Origin: an uncultured Clostridia bacterium
GTDB lineage: Bacteria; Bacillota; Clostridia; Oscillospirales; Acutalibacteraceae
NCBI GenBank assembly: GCA_937898625.1
Contig: CALEJF010000003.1
Span: forward strand, 1 to 64,000
Direction of reading: 5' to 3'
DNA: 64,000 nucleotides
The notes under the pieces were generated by a model that worked only from the letters and a program-made list of their open reading frames with translations, ran no database searches and was not told where the DNA came from. The position numbers and the translations under genes were made by a program. How positions within the stretch are numbered: the stretch's first letter is position 1; the number at the start of each line of letters is the position of its first letter. Of this stretch, positions 26,586 to 36,745 are shown one piece after another.

Positions 26586-26615
26586 AAAAAGTCAAATTTT
26601 TGACGGAGGAAAAAA

Positions 26616-28577
26616 ATGAGCGACCAGATTAAAAACATTGAAGAACAAGAGTTTATGGATACTCTTGTAACCGAAACCTATGACGCCTCTGCTATTCAGG
26701 TACTTGAAGGACTTGAAGCAGTAAGAAAGCGTCCGGGTATGTATATCGGTTCAACAGGACCAAAAGGACTTCATCACTTGGTTTATGAAATTGTAGATAA
26801 CTCAATCGACGAAGCACTTGCAGGATATTGTTCACATATTGAAGTTGAAATTTTACCTGACGATATTATTACTGTAAGAGATAATGGTCGTGGTATTCCT
26901 GTTGGCATCAATGAACAACAAGGACTTCCTGCTGTAACAGTTGTTTTAACTGTTCTTCACGCAGGTGGTAAATTCGGCGGTAGTGGTTATAAAGTTTCCG
27001 GTGGTTTGCACGGTGTTGGTTCATCAGTTGTAAACGCACTTTCAGAATGGTTTCAGGTTGAGGTTAGTCAGAATGGTCATATTCACCGTCAAAGATTTGA
27101 GCGTGGTAATATTGCTTCTGACCTTGAAATTGTAGGGGATACAGACGAAACAGGAACATTTATTATGTTTAAAGCTGACCCTGAAATTTTTACAGAAACA
27201 ACCGTTTATGAATATGAGGTTTTACAAAGAAGACTTCGTGAACAGGCATTCTTAAATGCAGGCCTTTCAATTACACTTACAGATAAACGCGACCCTGATA
27301 ATATTGTAGAAGAAAATTTCTGCTATGAGGGTGGCATTAAGTCCTTCGTTGATTATATTAATACAAGTCGTGGACTTACTCCTGTTGTTGATGATATTAT
27401 GCACTTTACAACAGTAAGTGGTGACAGAAGTGCAGAGGTTTCAATCTCATATAACGACGGATATAATGAAATTATTTTGAGTTTTGCTAATGGTGTTCGT
27501 ACAATTGACGGTGGTACTCACGAAAATGGTTTCAAAACAGCACTTACTCGTGTATTTAACGAATATGGTAGAAAGTTTAAACTCTTAAAAGATAATGACA
27601 AAAACCTTTCAGGTGATGATGTCCGTGAAGGTTTAACAGCAGTTATCAGCGTAAAACTTACTGAGGCAGAGTTTGAAGGACAGACAAAGGGAAAACTCGG
27701 TAATACAGAAATGCAAACTATCGTATCAAAAATGATTTACGATAAGTTGATGACATATTTTGAAGAAAATCCATCTGCTGCAAAGGCAATTTTCAATAAG
27801 GCACTTGATGCATCAAGAGCAAGAGAAGCAGCAAGAAAAGCAAGGGACAGTGCAAGAAGAAAATCAGCACTTGAGGGGAACTCACTTCCCGGTAAACTTG
27901 CAGACTGTATTGATAAAAATCCTGAAAATACTGAAATTTTCATCGTTGAGGGTGACTCTGCGGGTGGCTCTGCTAAGGAAGGCAGAGATAACAGAATTCA
28001 AGCAATTCTCCCACTTTGGGGTAAAATGCTCAATGTTGAAAAGGCAAGAATTGATAAGGTTATCGGTAATGATAAATTGACCCCGGTTGTTACTGCACTT
28101 GGTACAGGTATTGGTGAAGAATTTAACATCGAAAAGCTTCGTTATCATAAAATTGTTATTATGGCCGATGCCGACGTTGACGGTCAGCATATCAGAACAC
28201 TTCTTCTTACATTCTTCTTCAGATATATGAAGGACTTGATTACAGAAGGCTATATTTACATCGCACAACCACCACTTTTCAAGGTAAGTAAGGGCAAACG
28301 CCACGAATATGCTTTCTCCGAAGAACAGCGAGATGCATTCCTTGAAGAAATGGGTGCAAACTGTGATGTTCAAAGATACAAGGGTCTTGGTGAAATGGAC
28401 CCCGAACAGTTGTGGGAAACAACAATGGACCCTGCAACAAGAACAATGCTTCGAGTAACACTTGAAGATGCTATGGAAGCAGACGAAACTTTCTCAATTC
28501 TTATGGGTGATAAAGTTGAACCTCGTAGAGAATTTATTGAGAAAAACGCAAAGTATGTTCAGAATCTTGACATTTAA
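26616..28577 (+). CDS. gyrB: DNA gyrase subunit B
   Basis: 653 residues. The GHKL ATPase domain has VRKRPGMYIGSTG, EIVDNSIDEALAG (ATP-Mg site), DNGRGIPVG and GLHGVGSSVVNALS. The TOPRIM domain starts EGDSAGGSAKEGRDN, then PLWGKMLNVEKA, and ADADVDGQHIRTLLLTFFFR supplies the metal-binding DxD. It ends RREFIEKNAKYVQNLDI. The start has GACGGAGG upstream. It supplies ATP-driven negative supercoiling with GyrA, encoded 11 bp downstream. Confidence 0.98.
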   Translation: MSDQIKNIEEQEFMDTLVTETYDASAIQVLEGLEAVRKRPGMYIGSTGPKGLHHLVYEIVDNSIDEALAGYCSHIEVEILPDDIITVRDNGRGIPVGINEQQGLPAVTVVLTVLHAGGKFGGSGYKVSGGLHGVGSSVVNALSEWFQVEVSQNGHIHRQRFERGNIASDLEIVGDTDETGTFIMFKADPEIFTETTVYEYEVLQRRLREQAFLNAGLSITLTDKRDPDNIVEENFCYEGGIKSFVDYINTSRGLTPVVDDIMHFTTVSGDRSAEVSISYNDGYNEIILSFANGVRTIDGGTHENGFKTALTRVFNEYGRKFKLLKDNDKNLSGDDVREGLTAVISVKLTEAEFEGQTKGKLGNTEMQTIVSKMIYDKLMTYFEENPSAAKAIFNKALDASRAREAARKARDSARRKSALEGNSLPGKLADCIDKNPENTEIFIVEGDSAGGSAKEGRDNRIQAILPLWGKMLNVEKARIDKVIGNDKLTPVVTALGTGIGEEFNIEKLRYHKIVIMADADVDGQHIRTLLLTFFFRYMKDLITEGYIYIAQPPLFKVSKGKRHEYAFSEEQRDAFLEEMGANCDVQRYKGLGEMDPEQLWETTMDPATRTMLRVTLEDAMEADETFSILMGDKVEPRREFIEKNAKYVQNLDI

Positions 28578-28588
28578 GAGGTATTAAA

Positions 28589-31108
28589 ATGAGTAAAGCT
28601 AACAATCCTAATCTTGGTGGCTATGTTCCACTTGAAGAACAGAATATTATAAATGTTGAGATTAATAAGGAAATGAGAAAATCTTTCCTTGACTACTCAA
28701 TGTCCGTTATTACATCCCGTGCACTTCCCGATGTACGCGATGGTTTAAAACCTGTTCACAGAAGAATTCTTTATACAATGTATGAAAATTCACTTTATCC
28801 TGATAAACCACACCGTAAATGTGCTGACACAGTCGGTTCAGTACTTGGTAGATACCACCCACACGGTGACGCATCTGTTTACGATGCAATGGTTCGTCTT
28901 GCACAGGATTTCTCAATGAGATATGTTCTTGTTGATGGTCACGGTAACTTCGGTTCAGTCGACGGTGACCCACCTGCTGCATACCGTTATACAGAATCAA
29001 GAATGAGTAAAATTGCTCTTGAAATGCTTACAAATATTGATAAAGATACAGTTGATTTTACAACCAACTACGACGACCGTCTTAAAGAACCAACCGTTTT
29101 GCCTTCAAGATATCCAAATCTTTTGGCTAACGGTTCAACAGGTATTGCTGTTGGTATGGCTACAAATATTCCACCTCATAATCTTGGTGAATTAATTGAC
29201 GGTATCTGCTGTGTAATTGATAATCCGCAGGCAGAACTTGACGATATTATGGAGCATATCAAAGGACCCGACTTCCCGACAAGCGGTATTATTATGGGAC
29301 GAAGCGGTATTCGTGCTGCATATGCTACCGGTCGTGGGAAAATTACGCTCCGTGGCCGCGCAGAAATCGTTGAAAATGAGAAAAACGGTCGATTCCAGAT
29401 TATTATTACTGAACTTCCTTACCAGGTAAACAAGGCAAGACTTATTGAGTCAATTGCTGACTTACACAAAGATAAGAGAATTGAGGGACTTTCCGATATC
29501 AATGACTACTCATCAAAACGCGGCGGCGGTATGAGAATAGTTATTGACCTTAAAAGAGATGCTAACCCACAGGTTGTTCTTAATCAGTTGTATCAGATGA
29601 CACAACTTCAAGTTTCCTATGGTATTATTCAGCTTGCTCTTGTTAATGGTGAGCCAAAAATCTTAACACTTAAGCAAATTATTGATGAATATATTAAGTT
29701 CCAGTGTGAAATTATCACAAGAAGAACCCAGTATGACCTTAATAAAGCTCAGGCGAGAGAGCATATTCTTGAAGGTTTGGCTCGTGCTATTGATATTGTT
29801 GATGAAATTATTGCAACAATCCGTGGCTGTAAGGGTGGTCAGGCAGAAGCAAAAGTGGCAATTATGGAAAAATTCGATTTTGATGACCCACAAGCAACTG
29901 CAATCGTTGCTTTCCGTCTTGGACAACTTGCAGGTCTTGAAATTCAGAAGATTATTGCAGAGCGTGATGAATTAAGAGCAAAAATTGCAGAATATCTTGA
30001 AATTCTTGGTTCGGAAACAAAGGTTAAAGAAATTCTTAAAGACGAGCTTTCAGTTATTGGTAAAAAATTCGGTGACGACAGAAGAACAGAAATTTCAAAT
30101 GTTCTCGGTGAAGTTGACATTGAAGACCTTATTGCAGAAGAAGACTGTGTATTTACTCTTACAAAGATGGGTTACATCAAGCGTCAGCCCGTTGAAACTT
30201 ATCAGGTACAGCGTCGTGGCGGTAAGGGTATCAAGGGTATGAGTCGTCGCGAAGAGGACTATGCAGAAAGTATGTTTATCTGCTCATCCCACGACTATAT
30301 TCTTTTCTTTACATCAGAAGGAAAGATGTACAGACTTAAAGGCTATGAAATTCCAGAGGGAACAAGAACAAGTAAGGGTATGAATATTGTTAATATTCTT
30401 CCTATTACGGCTGACGAAAAAGTCACTGCAATGCTTCGTGTTCCTGATTTTGGTGAAGATAAATATTTCCTTTGTATGGCAACAAAGAACGGTGTTATTA
30501 AGAGAACTGAACTTGATGCGTACAAGAATATCCGAAAGAGTGGTATTATTGCAATTAACCTTGACGAGGGTGATGAGCTCCGTTGGGTAAAACTTACTGA
30601 CGGTGAACAGAAACTTATGGTTGCTACTCGTAAGGGTATGAGCATTTGCTTTGACGAGAATGATGCCCGTGCTATCGGTAGAACTGCCCGTGGTGTTCGT
30701 GCAATTACTCTTGGTGAAGACGACGAAGTTGTCGGAATGGTTATTTTCAACAAAGAGGGTAAAGTTCTTACAATCAGTGAAAAAGGTTACGGTAGACGAA
30801 GCGATGTTTCAAACTATCGTGTTCAGAACCGTGGTGGTAAGGGTCTTACTAACTACCACACAGAACAGTATGGTGATGTTTGTGCCGTTGAAATGGTGGA
30901 AGATAATCAAGACATCATTATGATTTCTTCAGACGGTGTTATTATTCGTCTTCCTGCAGAGCAGGTAAGAGAATGTAACCGTCCTTCAAAGGGTGTCATT
31001 CTTATGAAGACCAAGGACGGAGAAAGAGTTGTTACAATTTCTCTTGCAGAGCACGAGGAAGAAATTGAAGAAAAAGACGAAGCAAACGAAAACACAAGTG
31101 AAGAATAA
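28589..31108 (+). CDS. gyrA: DNA gyrase subunit A
   Basis: 839 residues. It cuts and rejoins DNA with a catalytic Tyr at 134 (AAYRYTESRMSKIA). The quinolone region reads HPHGDASVYDAMVRLAQDF, i.e. the susceptible-type Ser is present. The C-terminal beta-pinwheel contains the GyrA box QRRGGKGIKG that distinguishes gyrase from Topo IV. The acidic tail (EEEIEEKDEANENTSEE) is typical. Confidence 0.98.
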   Translation: MSKANNPNLGGYVPLEEQNIINVEINKEMRKSFLDYSMSVITSRALPDVRDGLKPVHRRILYTMYENSLYPDKPHRKCADTVGSVLGRYHPHGDASVYDAMVRLAQDFSMRYVLVDGHGNFGSVDGDPPAAYRYTESRMSKIALEMLTNIDKDTVDFTTNYDDRLKEPTVLPSRYPNLLANGSTGIAVGMATNIPPHNLGELIDGICCVIDNPQAELDDIMEHIKGPDFPTSGIIMGRSGIRAAYATGRGKITLRGRAEIVENEKNGRFQIIITELPYQVNKARLIESIADLHKDKRIEGLSDINDYSSKRGGGMRIVIDLKRDANPQVVLNQLYQMTQLQVSYGIIQLALVNGEPKILTLKQIIDEYIKFQCEIITRRTQYDLNKAQAREHILEGLARAIDIVDEIIATIRGCKGGQAEAKVAIMEKFDFDDPQATAIVAFRLGQLAGLEIQKIIAERDELRAKIAEYLEILGSETKVKEILKDELSVIGKKFGDDRRTEISNVLGEVDIEDLIAEEDCVFTLTKMGYIKRQPVETYQVQRRGGKGIKGMSRREEDYAESMFICSSHDYILFFTSEGKMYRLKGYEIPEGTRTSKGMNIVNILPITADEKVTAMLRVPDFGEDKYFLCMATKNGVIKRTELDAYKNIRKSGIIAINLDEGDELRWVKLTDGEQKLMVATRKGMSICFDENDARAIGRTARGVRAITLGEDDEVVGMVIFNKEGKVLTISEKGYGRRSDVSNYRVQNRGGKGLTNYHTEQYGDVCAVEMVEDNQDIIMISSDGVIIRLPAEQVRECNRPSKGVILMKTKDGERVVTISLAEHEEEIEEKDEANENTSEE

Positions 31109-31137
31109 GTTTTCTCTGTGTGAAAGGAAGAGGCTTT

Positions 31138-32373
31138 ATGGACGAAAACAGAAACAGAGAACAAGAGGTTTTTGAGGATTCTTTAAATGAGGGAGTTGTT
31201 GAGGAAAAGACTCCTGAAGAAATAAAAAAAGAAAAAAGAAAAAAGAGAAGAAAAGGATTTTTCATCTTCTTTGTTGTTTTTATGTCCGTTGTTCTTGTAA
31301 TGGTTGGTGCAGTTGCGGCTTTTGTTTTCAGTAAACTTGGAAAAATCAGTTATGATACTCCTGAACCGACAACTATTGATGCAACTCAGGAATTTATTGA
31401 AAAAGAAGACGAAACAATTGATTTTGATGAAATAGACGATGCCACAGGTAACAGTTTTAGGGAAATTCTTAAAAACTGGGCAATTAATGGTGGAACAAAA
31501 TTGTCTGATAAATCTGTTATCAATATTCTTCTAATTGGTAGTGATGCTTCAACAAAGGACCCTACAAGGGCAAGTTCTGCTGACAGGGGCAATACTGATG
31601 TAATGATGATTGCTTCAGTTGATATAAAAAATGAGACAATTAAACTTGTGTCCTTTATGCGTGACAGTTATACCTATCTTGACCAGTTTGACAGATACGC
31701 AAAGCTTAATGCAGCTTGTGCAAACGGTGGTCCTGCATATCTTGTAGAAACAATAGAGAATGACTACAAGATTGAAATTGACGGATATGTTTTAGTGGAC
31801 TTTGACTCATTTGTTCAGGTTATAAATATTCTTGGTGGAGTAAGAGTAAATGTTCCAACATATGTTGCTGAATTTCTTTCTACTAAAAAATATGGACCGT
31901 TCCCAAGTGGAGATGTTGTTCTTACCGGTGAACAGGCATTAAAATTCTGTCGTGTAAGATATTCTGATGCAGATGGAGATGTGAGTCGAACTGCTCGTCA
32001 AAGACAGGTTATTAATGCAATTATTAATAAGTGTAAGGGAGCAACACTTGGTGAAATAAATGCAGTTGCTGATGTTCTTCTTGCAAATATAAGAACAAAT
32101 ATAAGCCAAAAGACAATTTTAAGCTATGCGGCAAAAGCGGTTTCTGATAATTGGGCTAACTTTACCGTTTCACAGCTGACAATGCCTGATAAATATACAC
32201 GAGCTACTTATATGTCAGCATCAACAGCTTGGATTTGGATTATTGACTATCCTTTAGCCGCACAGACAACCCAACTTTTCCTCTATGGCAGAACAAATAT
32301 TACTTTGCCAGAGGAAAGACAGACAGCAATCAGTATTATGGGTAAATATGTGCCCAAGAAACCTACTGATTAA
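31138..32373 (+). CDS. LytR-CpsA-Psr (LCP) family cell-wall glycopolymer ligase
   Basis: 411 residues from ATG 31138, which has GGAAGAGG upstream; an earlier GTG at 31120 has no such site. The cytoplasmic N-terminus is charged (KKEKRKKRRKGF) with one membrane segment at ~40-65. The LCP domain (~125-300) shows INILLIGSDAS, DRGNTDVMMIASVD, KLVSFMRDSYTYL and the GxxxxxYxxxxGDVxRxxRQ motif as VRYSDADGDVSRTARQRQVI. LCP enzymes attach teichoic acids or capsule to peptidoglycan. It lies 29 bp after gyrA, so may share its transcript. Confidence 0.92.
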   Translation: MDENRNREQEVFEDSLNEGVVEEKTPEEIKKEKRKKRRKGFFIFFVVFMSVVLVMVGAVAAFVFSKLGKISYDTPEPTTIDATQEFIEKEDETIDFDEIDDATGNSFREILKNWAINGGTKLSDKSVINILLIGSDASTKDPTRASSADRGNTDVMMIASVDIKNETIKLVSFMRDSYTYLDQFDRYAKLNAACANGGPAYLVETIENDYKIEIDGYVLVDFDSFVQVINILGGVRVNVPTYVAEFLSTKKYGPFPSGDVVLTGEQALKFCRVRYSDADGDVSRTARQRQVINAIINKCKGATLGEINAVADVLLANIRTNISQKTILSYAAKAVSDNWANFTVSQLTMPDKYTRATYMSASTAWIWIIDYPLAAQTTQLFLYGRTNITLPEERQTAISIMGKYVPKKPTD

Positions 32374-32385
32374 AGGTGTAAATCA

Positions 32386-33459
32386 ATGAACAATGACTTT
32401 TACTCAAATAATCAGCAAAATAGTTGGCAGACTCCAAACAGCAATCCGTACGGATACTATAATTATGGAGCATACGCAAACAGTGATTATTTTAAAAAGA
32501 TAGAACAAAGAAAAAATGAAACCAAGGAAATAAAAAAAATAGGTAAAAATTGTGGTATTGGTGCGTTGATGTATCTTATTTTTGCCTATGGTACAGCATT
32601 TTTACTGTCGTTTTTATCAAAGATTTTTCCTTCTTTGAATGCAGTATTCTATGATACAACTGCAACTTTTGCTTTTGATGCAGTAACATCCATACTGTCA
32701 TTGGGAGTACCTTTTCTTATTGTGTATTTAGTTTTTAGAGGAAAGAAATTAGTTGGACCTCTACCTTATGAAAAACCAAAAAACACAACATCATCAATGT
32801 ACCTTACAATGCTTTGTGTACCCGTTATGGTTTTTTCATCATTATTTATCAACTATATTTCTGCAATTGTTCAAACAATTTTAGGAGTAGAGTTTAATAG
32901 TAATATCGGTGACACAAAAACAACGGGAATTGCAGGGGTAATTACAGTATGTGTAAGTGTTGCAATTGTACCTGCAATAATTGAAGAATTTGTCGTAAGG
33001 GGAGTAACAATGCAACCTTTACGAAAATATGGGGATAAATTTGCAATTATTATGTCGGCAATTTTCTTTGCAGTAATGCACGGCAATATGTTGCAGTTAC
33101 CATATACATTTGTGGGTGGACTTATTCTTGGATACCTCGCTATAAAGACAAAGAGTATGTGGCCACCTATGATTCTGCATTTTGTAAACAATTTCTATTC
33201 TGCCATTGTTCTGATTGTATCGGACACTTTTGGTGACAAGGCAGGAAACTACGCGACTTATATAATTTGGGCCTTGTTTGTGGTATCCGGAATAGTTGGT
33301 TTTGTCGGATATATGAAAAATAGGGACACAACATCTCTGTCAAAGGGAGAAAGTGTTCTCAGTACAAAGGAAAAAATAACTGCATTTGTAAAAAATGGGC
33401 CAATGATTATAATGATTGTAGTTTTTATAACAATGGCTTTAGGCAGTGTGTCATCTTAA
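32386..33459 (+). CDS. CPBP-family intramembrane metalloprotease
   Basis: 357 residues. An Asn/Tyr/Gln-rich cytoplasmic N-terminus (1-40) precedes eight or so membrane segments. The CPBP (Abi) motifs are present: the EExxxR-like IIEEFVVRG near residue 205, FxxxH as IFFAVMHGN and HxxxN as ILHFVNNFY, the glutamates and His proposed to hold the metal. Such proteins process prenylated or membrane peptides, and some act in peptide self-protection. It follows the LCP gene by 12 bp. Confidence 0.88.
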   Translation: MNNDFYSNNQQNSWQTPNSNPYGYYNYGAYANSDYFKKIEQRKNETKEIKKIGKNCGIGALMYLIFAYGTAFLLSFLSKIFPSLNAVFYDTTATFAFDAVTSILSLGVPFLIVYLVFRGKKLVGPLPYEKPKNTTSSMYLTMLCVPVMVFSSLFINYISAIVQTILGVEFNSNIGDTKTTGIAGVITVCVSVAIVPAIIEEFVVRGVTMQPLRKYGDKFAIIMSAIFFAVMHGNMLQLPYTFVGGLILGYLAIKTKSMWPPMILHFVNNFYSAIVLIVSDTFGDKAGNYATYIIWALFVVSGIVGFVGYMKNRDTTSLSKGESVLSTKEKITAFVKNGPMIIMIVVFITMALGSVSS

Positions 33460-33462
33460 ATT

Positions 33463-33930
33463 ATGGATAAGTTTGATTATATGAAATATGCTCTTTCTCT
33501 TGCTAAAAAATCGGCAGAAGAAGGGGAAGTGCCTGTTGGAGCAATAGTAGTTTGTGACGATAAAATTGTGGGCGAAGGCAGAAATCGCAGAGAAATTGTG
33601 AAAAATGCTCTGCACCACGCAGAAATTGAAGCAATAAATGAAGCTTGTAAAAACCTTGGTGGATGGCGACTCTGGAAATGCGATTTGTATGTTACATTGG
33701 AGCCTTGTCCCATGTGTGCAGGTGCTATTATAAATTCAAGAATAAAAAATGTGTATTTCGGTGCAAGTGACCAAAAAAATGGTGCTGTCGTTTCGGCAGC
33801 ACAACTTTTTGATATGAATTTTACCCACAAACCACAATATGAGGGTGGAATTATGGGAGAAGAATGTGCTGAAATATTATCAGAATTCTTTAGGAATTTA
33901 AGAAAGCAGAAAGAGGGTGAAGAAAAATGA
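33463..33930 (+). CDS. tadA: tRNA-specific adenosine deaminase TadA
   Basis: 155 residues. It converts wobble A34 to inosine in tRNA-Arg(ACG). Zinc motifs HAEIEAI (His and the catalytic Glu) and PCPMCAGAI are present with the usual spacing. It begins 3 bp after the protease stop and overlaps mnmE by 4 bp (ATGA). Confidence 0.95.
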   Translation: MDKFDYMKYALSLAKKSAEEGEVPVGAIVVCDDKIVGEGRNRREIVKNALHHAEIEAINEACKNLGGWRLWKCDLYVTLEPCPMCAGAIINSRIKNVYFGASDQKNGAVVSAAQLFDMNFTHKPQYEGGIMGEECAEILSEFFRNLRKQKEGEEK

Positions 33931-35288
33931 GTACTGTTGCGGCAATTTCAACAGGTCGTGCCCCCGGTGGTATTGGAATTGTAAGAATTTCAGGTGAAAA
34001 TTCTATCGCTATTGCAGACAAAGTTTTTTCTTCATTCAATGGAAAGAGATTATGTCAAATTTCCGGTTATTCTGCTCTTTATGGTAAGGCTTTTGACAGT
34101 AAGGGCAATATTGATAATGTTGTTGCACTTGTTTTTAAAGCACCAAAAAGTTATACGGGCGAGGATGTTGTTGAAATCTCTTGTCATGGTGGGCTTTTTG
34201 TTACGGATAAGGTGCTTAAAGCCGTTTACGATGCAGGGGCAATTCCTGCTGAAGCAGGGGAATTTACAAAAAGAGCTTTCCTGAACGGAAAAATGGACCT
34301 TACAAGTGCCGAATCCGTTATGAATATTATTTCTGCTCAAGGTGAGCAGGCAGAAAAAATTGCCCTTGGTGTTTTGGAGGGCAGACTTTTTAAAGAAATC
34401 AAGAAAATAAATGATAAATTAGTTTACGATTTGGCGCTTCTTTCTGCCTGGGTTGATTATCCTTACGAAGAAATTGAAGATTTATCAGATAACAACTTAA
34501 AAGAACACATCACAAACAGTATAAACAGTCTTGAAAAGTTAATAAATGACTTCGACAAAGGACAAATTATAATGGAGGGTGTGGATACTGCCATTGTAGG
34601 ATGTCCAAATGTGGGAAAATCTACACTTATGAATTTGCTTTCCGGTACGGAAAAGTCGATTGTTACCGAAATTGCAGGTACAACAAGGGATATTGTTGAA
34701 GACACTGTAAATGTGGGTGGAATTACACTTCGTCTTGCGGATACGGCAGGTGTTCGAGAAACAGAAGATGTTGTTGAAAGCATTGGTGTTGACCGCGCGG
34801 TGAAAAGGCTTGAAAGTGCAGAGTTAGTCCTTGCAGTTTTTGATGCAAGCCGTGAACTTAACGAGCAGGATAGGAAACTTATTGACCTTTGTAAAGGGAA
34901 AAAAGCAATAGGAATTGTCAATAAAACGGATATAGATAAAAATTATCTAAACGGTGAAATAGAGAAAAATTTCTCACAGACAGTTTTTATCTCAGCTAAA
35001 ACAGGTAAGGGAAAGGAAGAACTTACAAAGGCAGTTGAGGAACTTTTGGGAACAGCAGATTTTGATACTTCTGCAACGGCAATTGTCAATGACCGCCAAT
35101 GTGATTGCTGTAAAAAAGCCCTAGAGGCGTTAAGAGATGCAGAAAATGCACTTAATTTCGGAATGACGATGGATGCAGTAACAGTTTGTCTTGATTCTGC
35201 CATTGAAAATCTAATGATTTTGACAGGTGAAAAGGCAACGGAATTAGTCGTTAATGAAATTTTTGCACAGTTCTGTGTAGGAAAATAA
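33927..35288 (+). CDS. mnmE: tRNA modification GTPase MnmE
   Basis: 453 residues. It has an N-terminal folate-binding domain (STVAAISTGRAPGGIGIVRISG), a helical middle, and an inserted G domain with G1 GCPNVGKST, G3 DTAG and G4 NKTD. The C-terminal FAQFCVGK keeps the FCxGK motif needed for activity. It works with MnmG on wobble U34. In most relatives mnmE sits between jag and mnmG; here it lies 14 kb away on the far side of the origin with tadA. Confidence 0.96.
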   Translation: MSTVAAISTGRAPGGIGIVRISGENSIAIADKVFSSFNGKRLCQISGYSALYGKAFDSKGNIDNVVALVFKAPKSYTGEDVVEISCHGGLFVTDKVLKAVYDAGAIPAEAGEFTKRAFLNGKMDLTSAESVMNIISAQGEQAEKIALGVLEGRLFKEIKKINDKLVYDLALLSAWVDYPYEEIEDLSDNNLKEHITNSINSLEKLINDFDKGQIIMEGVDTAIVGCPNVGKSTLMNLLSGTEKSIVTEIAGTTRDIVEDTVNVGGITLRLADTAGVRETEDVVESIGVDRAVKRLESAELVLAVFDASRELNEQDRKLIDLCKGKKAIGIVNKTDIDKNYLNGEIEKNFSQTVFISAKTGKGKEELTKAVEELLGTADFDTSATAIVNDRQCDCCKKALEALRDAENALNFGMTMDAVTVCLDSAIENLMILTGEKATELVVNEIFAQFCVGK

Positions 35289-35335
35289 AATGTATGGGAT
35301 GATGCTCGCATCGTCTCGCAGTTTTAAATATAATA

Positions 35336-35362
35336 CGGGTCGTCGAGGACGCCGACCCCTAC
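35336..35362. repeat. GGGTCG/CGACCC hairpin repeat in the mrp leader
   Basis: Same sequence as at 9524-9549, including the CCTAC tail. It lies between mnmE and mrp and ends 3 bases before the mrp ribosome site AAGAGG. Confidence 0.75.
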
Positions 35363-35379
35363 GAAAGAGGTTTTATAAA

Positions 35380-36195
<816 letters not shown>

Positions 36196-36201
36196 TTTAT
36201 G

Positions 36202-36219
36202 GTGGAGGGAAACCTCCAC
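36202..36219 (+). terminator. Terminator of mrp
   Basis: GTGGAGG-GAAA-CCTCCAC followed by TTTCTTATTTTGTT, 6 bp past the mrp stop. Confidence 0.85.
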
Positions 36220-36234
36220 TTTCTTATTTTGTTA

Positions 36235-36251
36235 GACAAATTCAAATTTGT
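36235..36251. repeat. Interspersed palindrome copy
   Basis: GACAAATTCAAATTTGT between the two terminators at the strand switch. Confidence 0.65.
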
Positions 36252-36271
36252 TGAAATCATTTGCGAAAAGA

Positions 36272-36300
36272 AAACGGACTACCCAATCGATAGTCCGTTT
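36272..36300. terminator. Bidirectional terminator between convergent genes
   Basis: AAACGGACTA/TAGTCCGTTT with a 9-nt loop, T-rich on both sides. It separates mrp from the leftward membrane-protein genes. Confidence 0.8.
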
Positions 36301-36319
36301 TGTGTTTTGTTTGAATTTA

Positions 36320-36730
36320 TCAATACAATGTCTTTGAAAGAATAAAACAAGTCCAAAGAGCAATTACAAAAAGTCCTTCTGCCGGAATTGCGAGTTTTGT
36401 GTAAGGGCATTTCCAACCTTTATCAACAAAAAGGAAAATTGTTCGTGTTACAAAAACCGTTGTTGCAAAGAAAAGTCCACCAATCATTGAGTAGTAAGGT
36501 GTTTTAAGTGCTAACATAAGGAAAAGCAAGAATCCGCCCAAAGCTCCTGAAATACCACCATAATAAACTCGGATTTCCGTTTTACCCGCATTGTCAACGG
36601 GCTTGATTGAAAAACTTTCAGCATTTTTCAAAGGACTAATAATGAAAACAATTGCCATACCAAAAAAGTAAAGTACAAGTCCAATTGTAGCAACGGCTGC
36701 AGGGATATTTGACATTAAAATTTCTTTCAT
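36320..36730 (-). CDS. Four-TM membrane protein, DUF4345-like
   Basis: 136 residues with four hydrophobic segments (~10-32, ~58-75, ~80-98, ~115-133). The stretch TEIRVYYGGISGALGGFLLF resembles the conserved VYYGG region of DUF4345-type small membrane proteins. There is no catalytic motif. It lies 15 bp after the eight-segment membrane protein gene and is probably in the same transcript. Function unknown. Confidence 0.65.
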   Translation of the reverse strand: MKEILMSNIPAAVATIGLVLYFFGMAIVFIISPLKNAESFSIKPVDNAGKTEIRVYYGGISGALGGFLLFLMLALKTPYYSMIGGLFFATTVFVTRTIFLFVDKGWKCPYTKLAIPAEGLFVIALWTCFILSKTLY

Positions 36731-36745
36731 AGTAGTAAATCTCCT

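Noticed and set aside
35290..35379. Longer N-terminus for Mrp (30 extra codons)
   Set aside because: The extra codons translate repeat sequence, and a proper ribosome site precedes the ATG at 35380.
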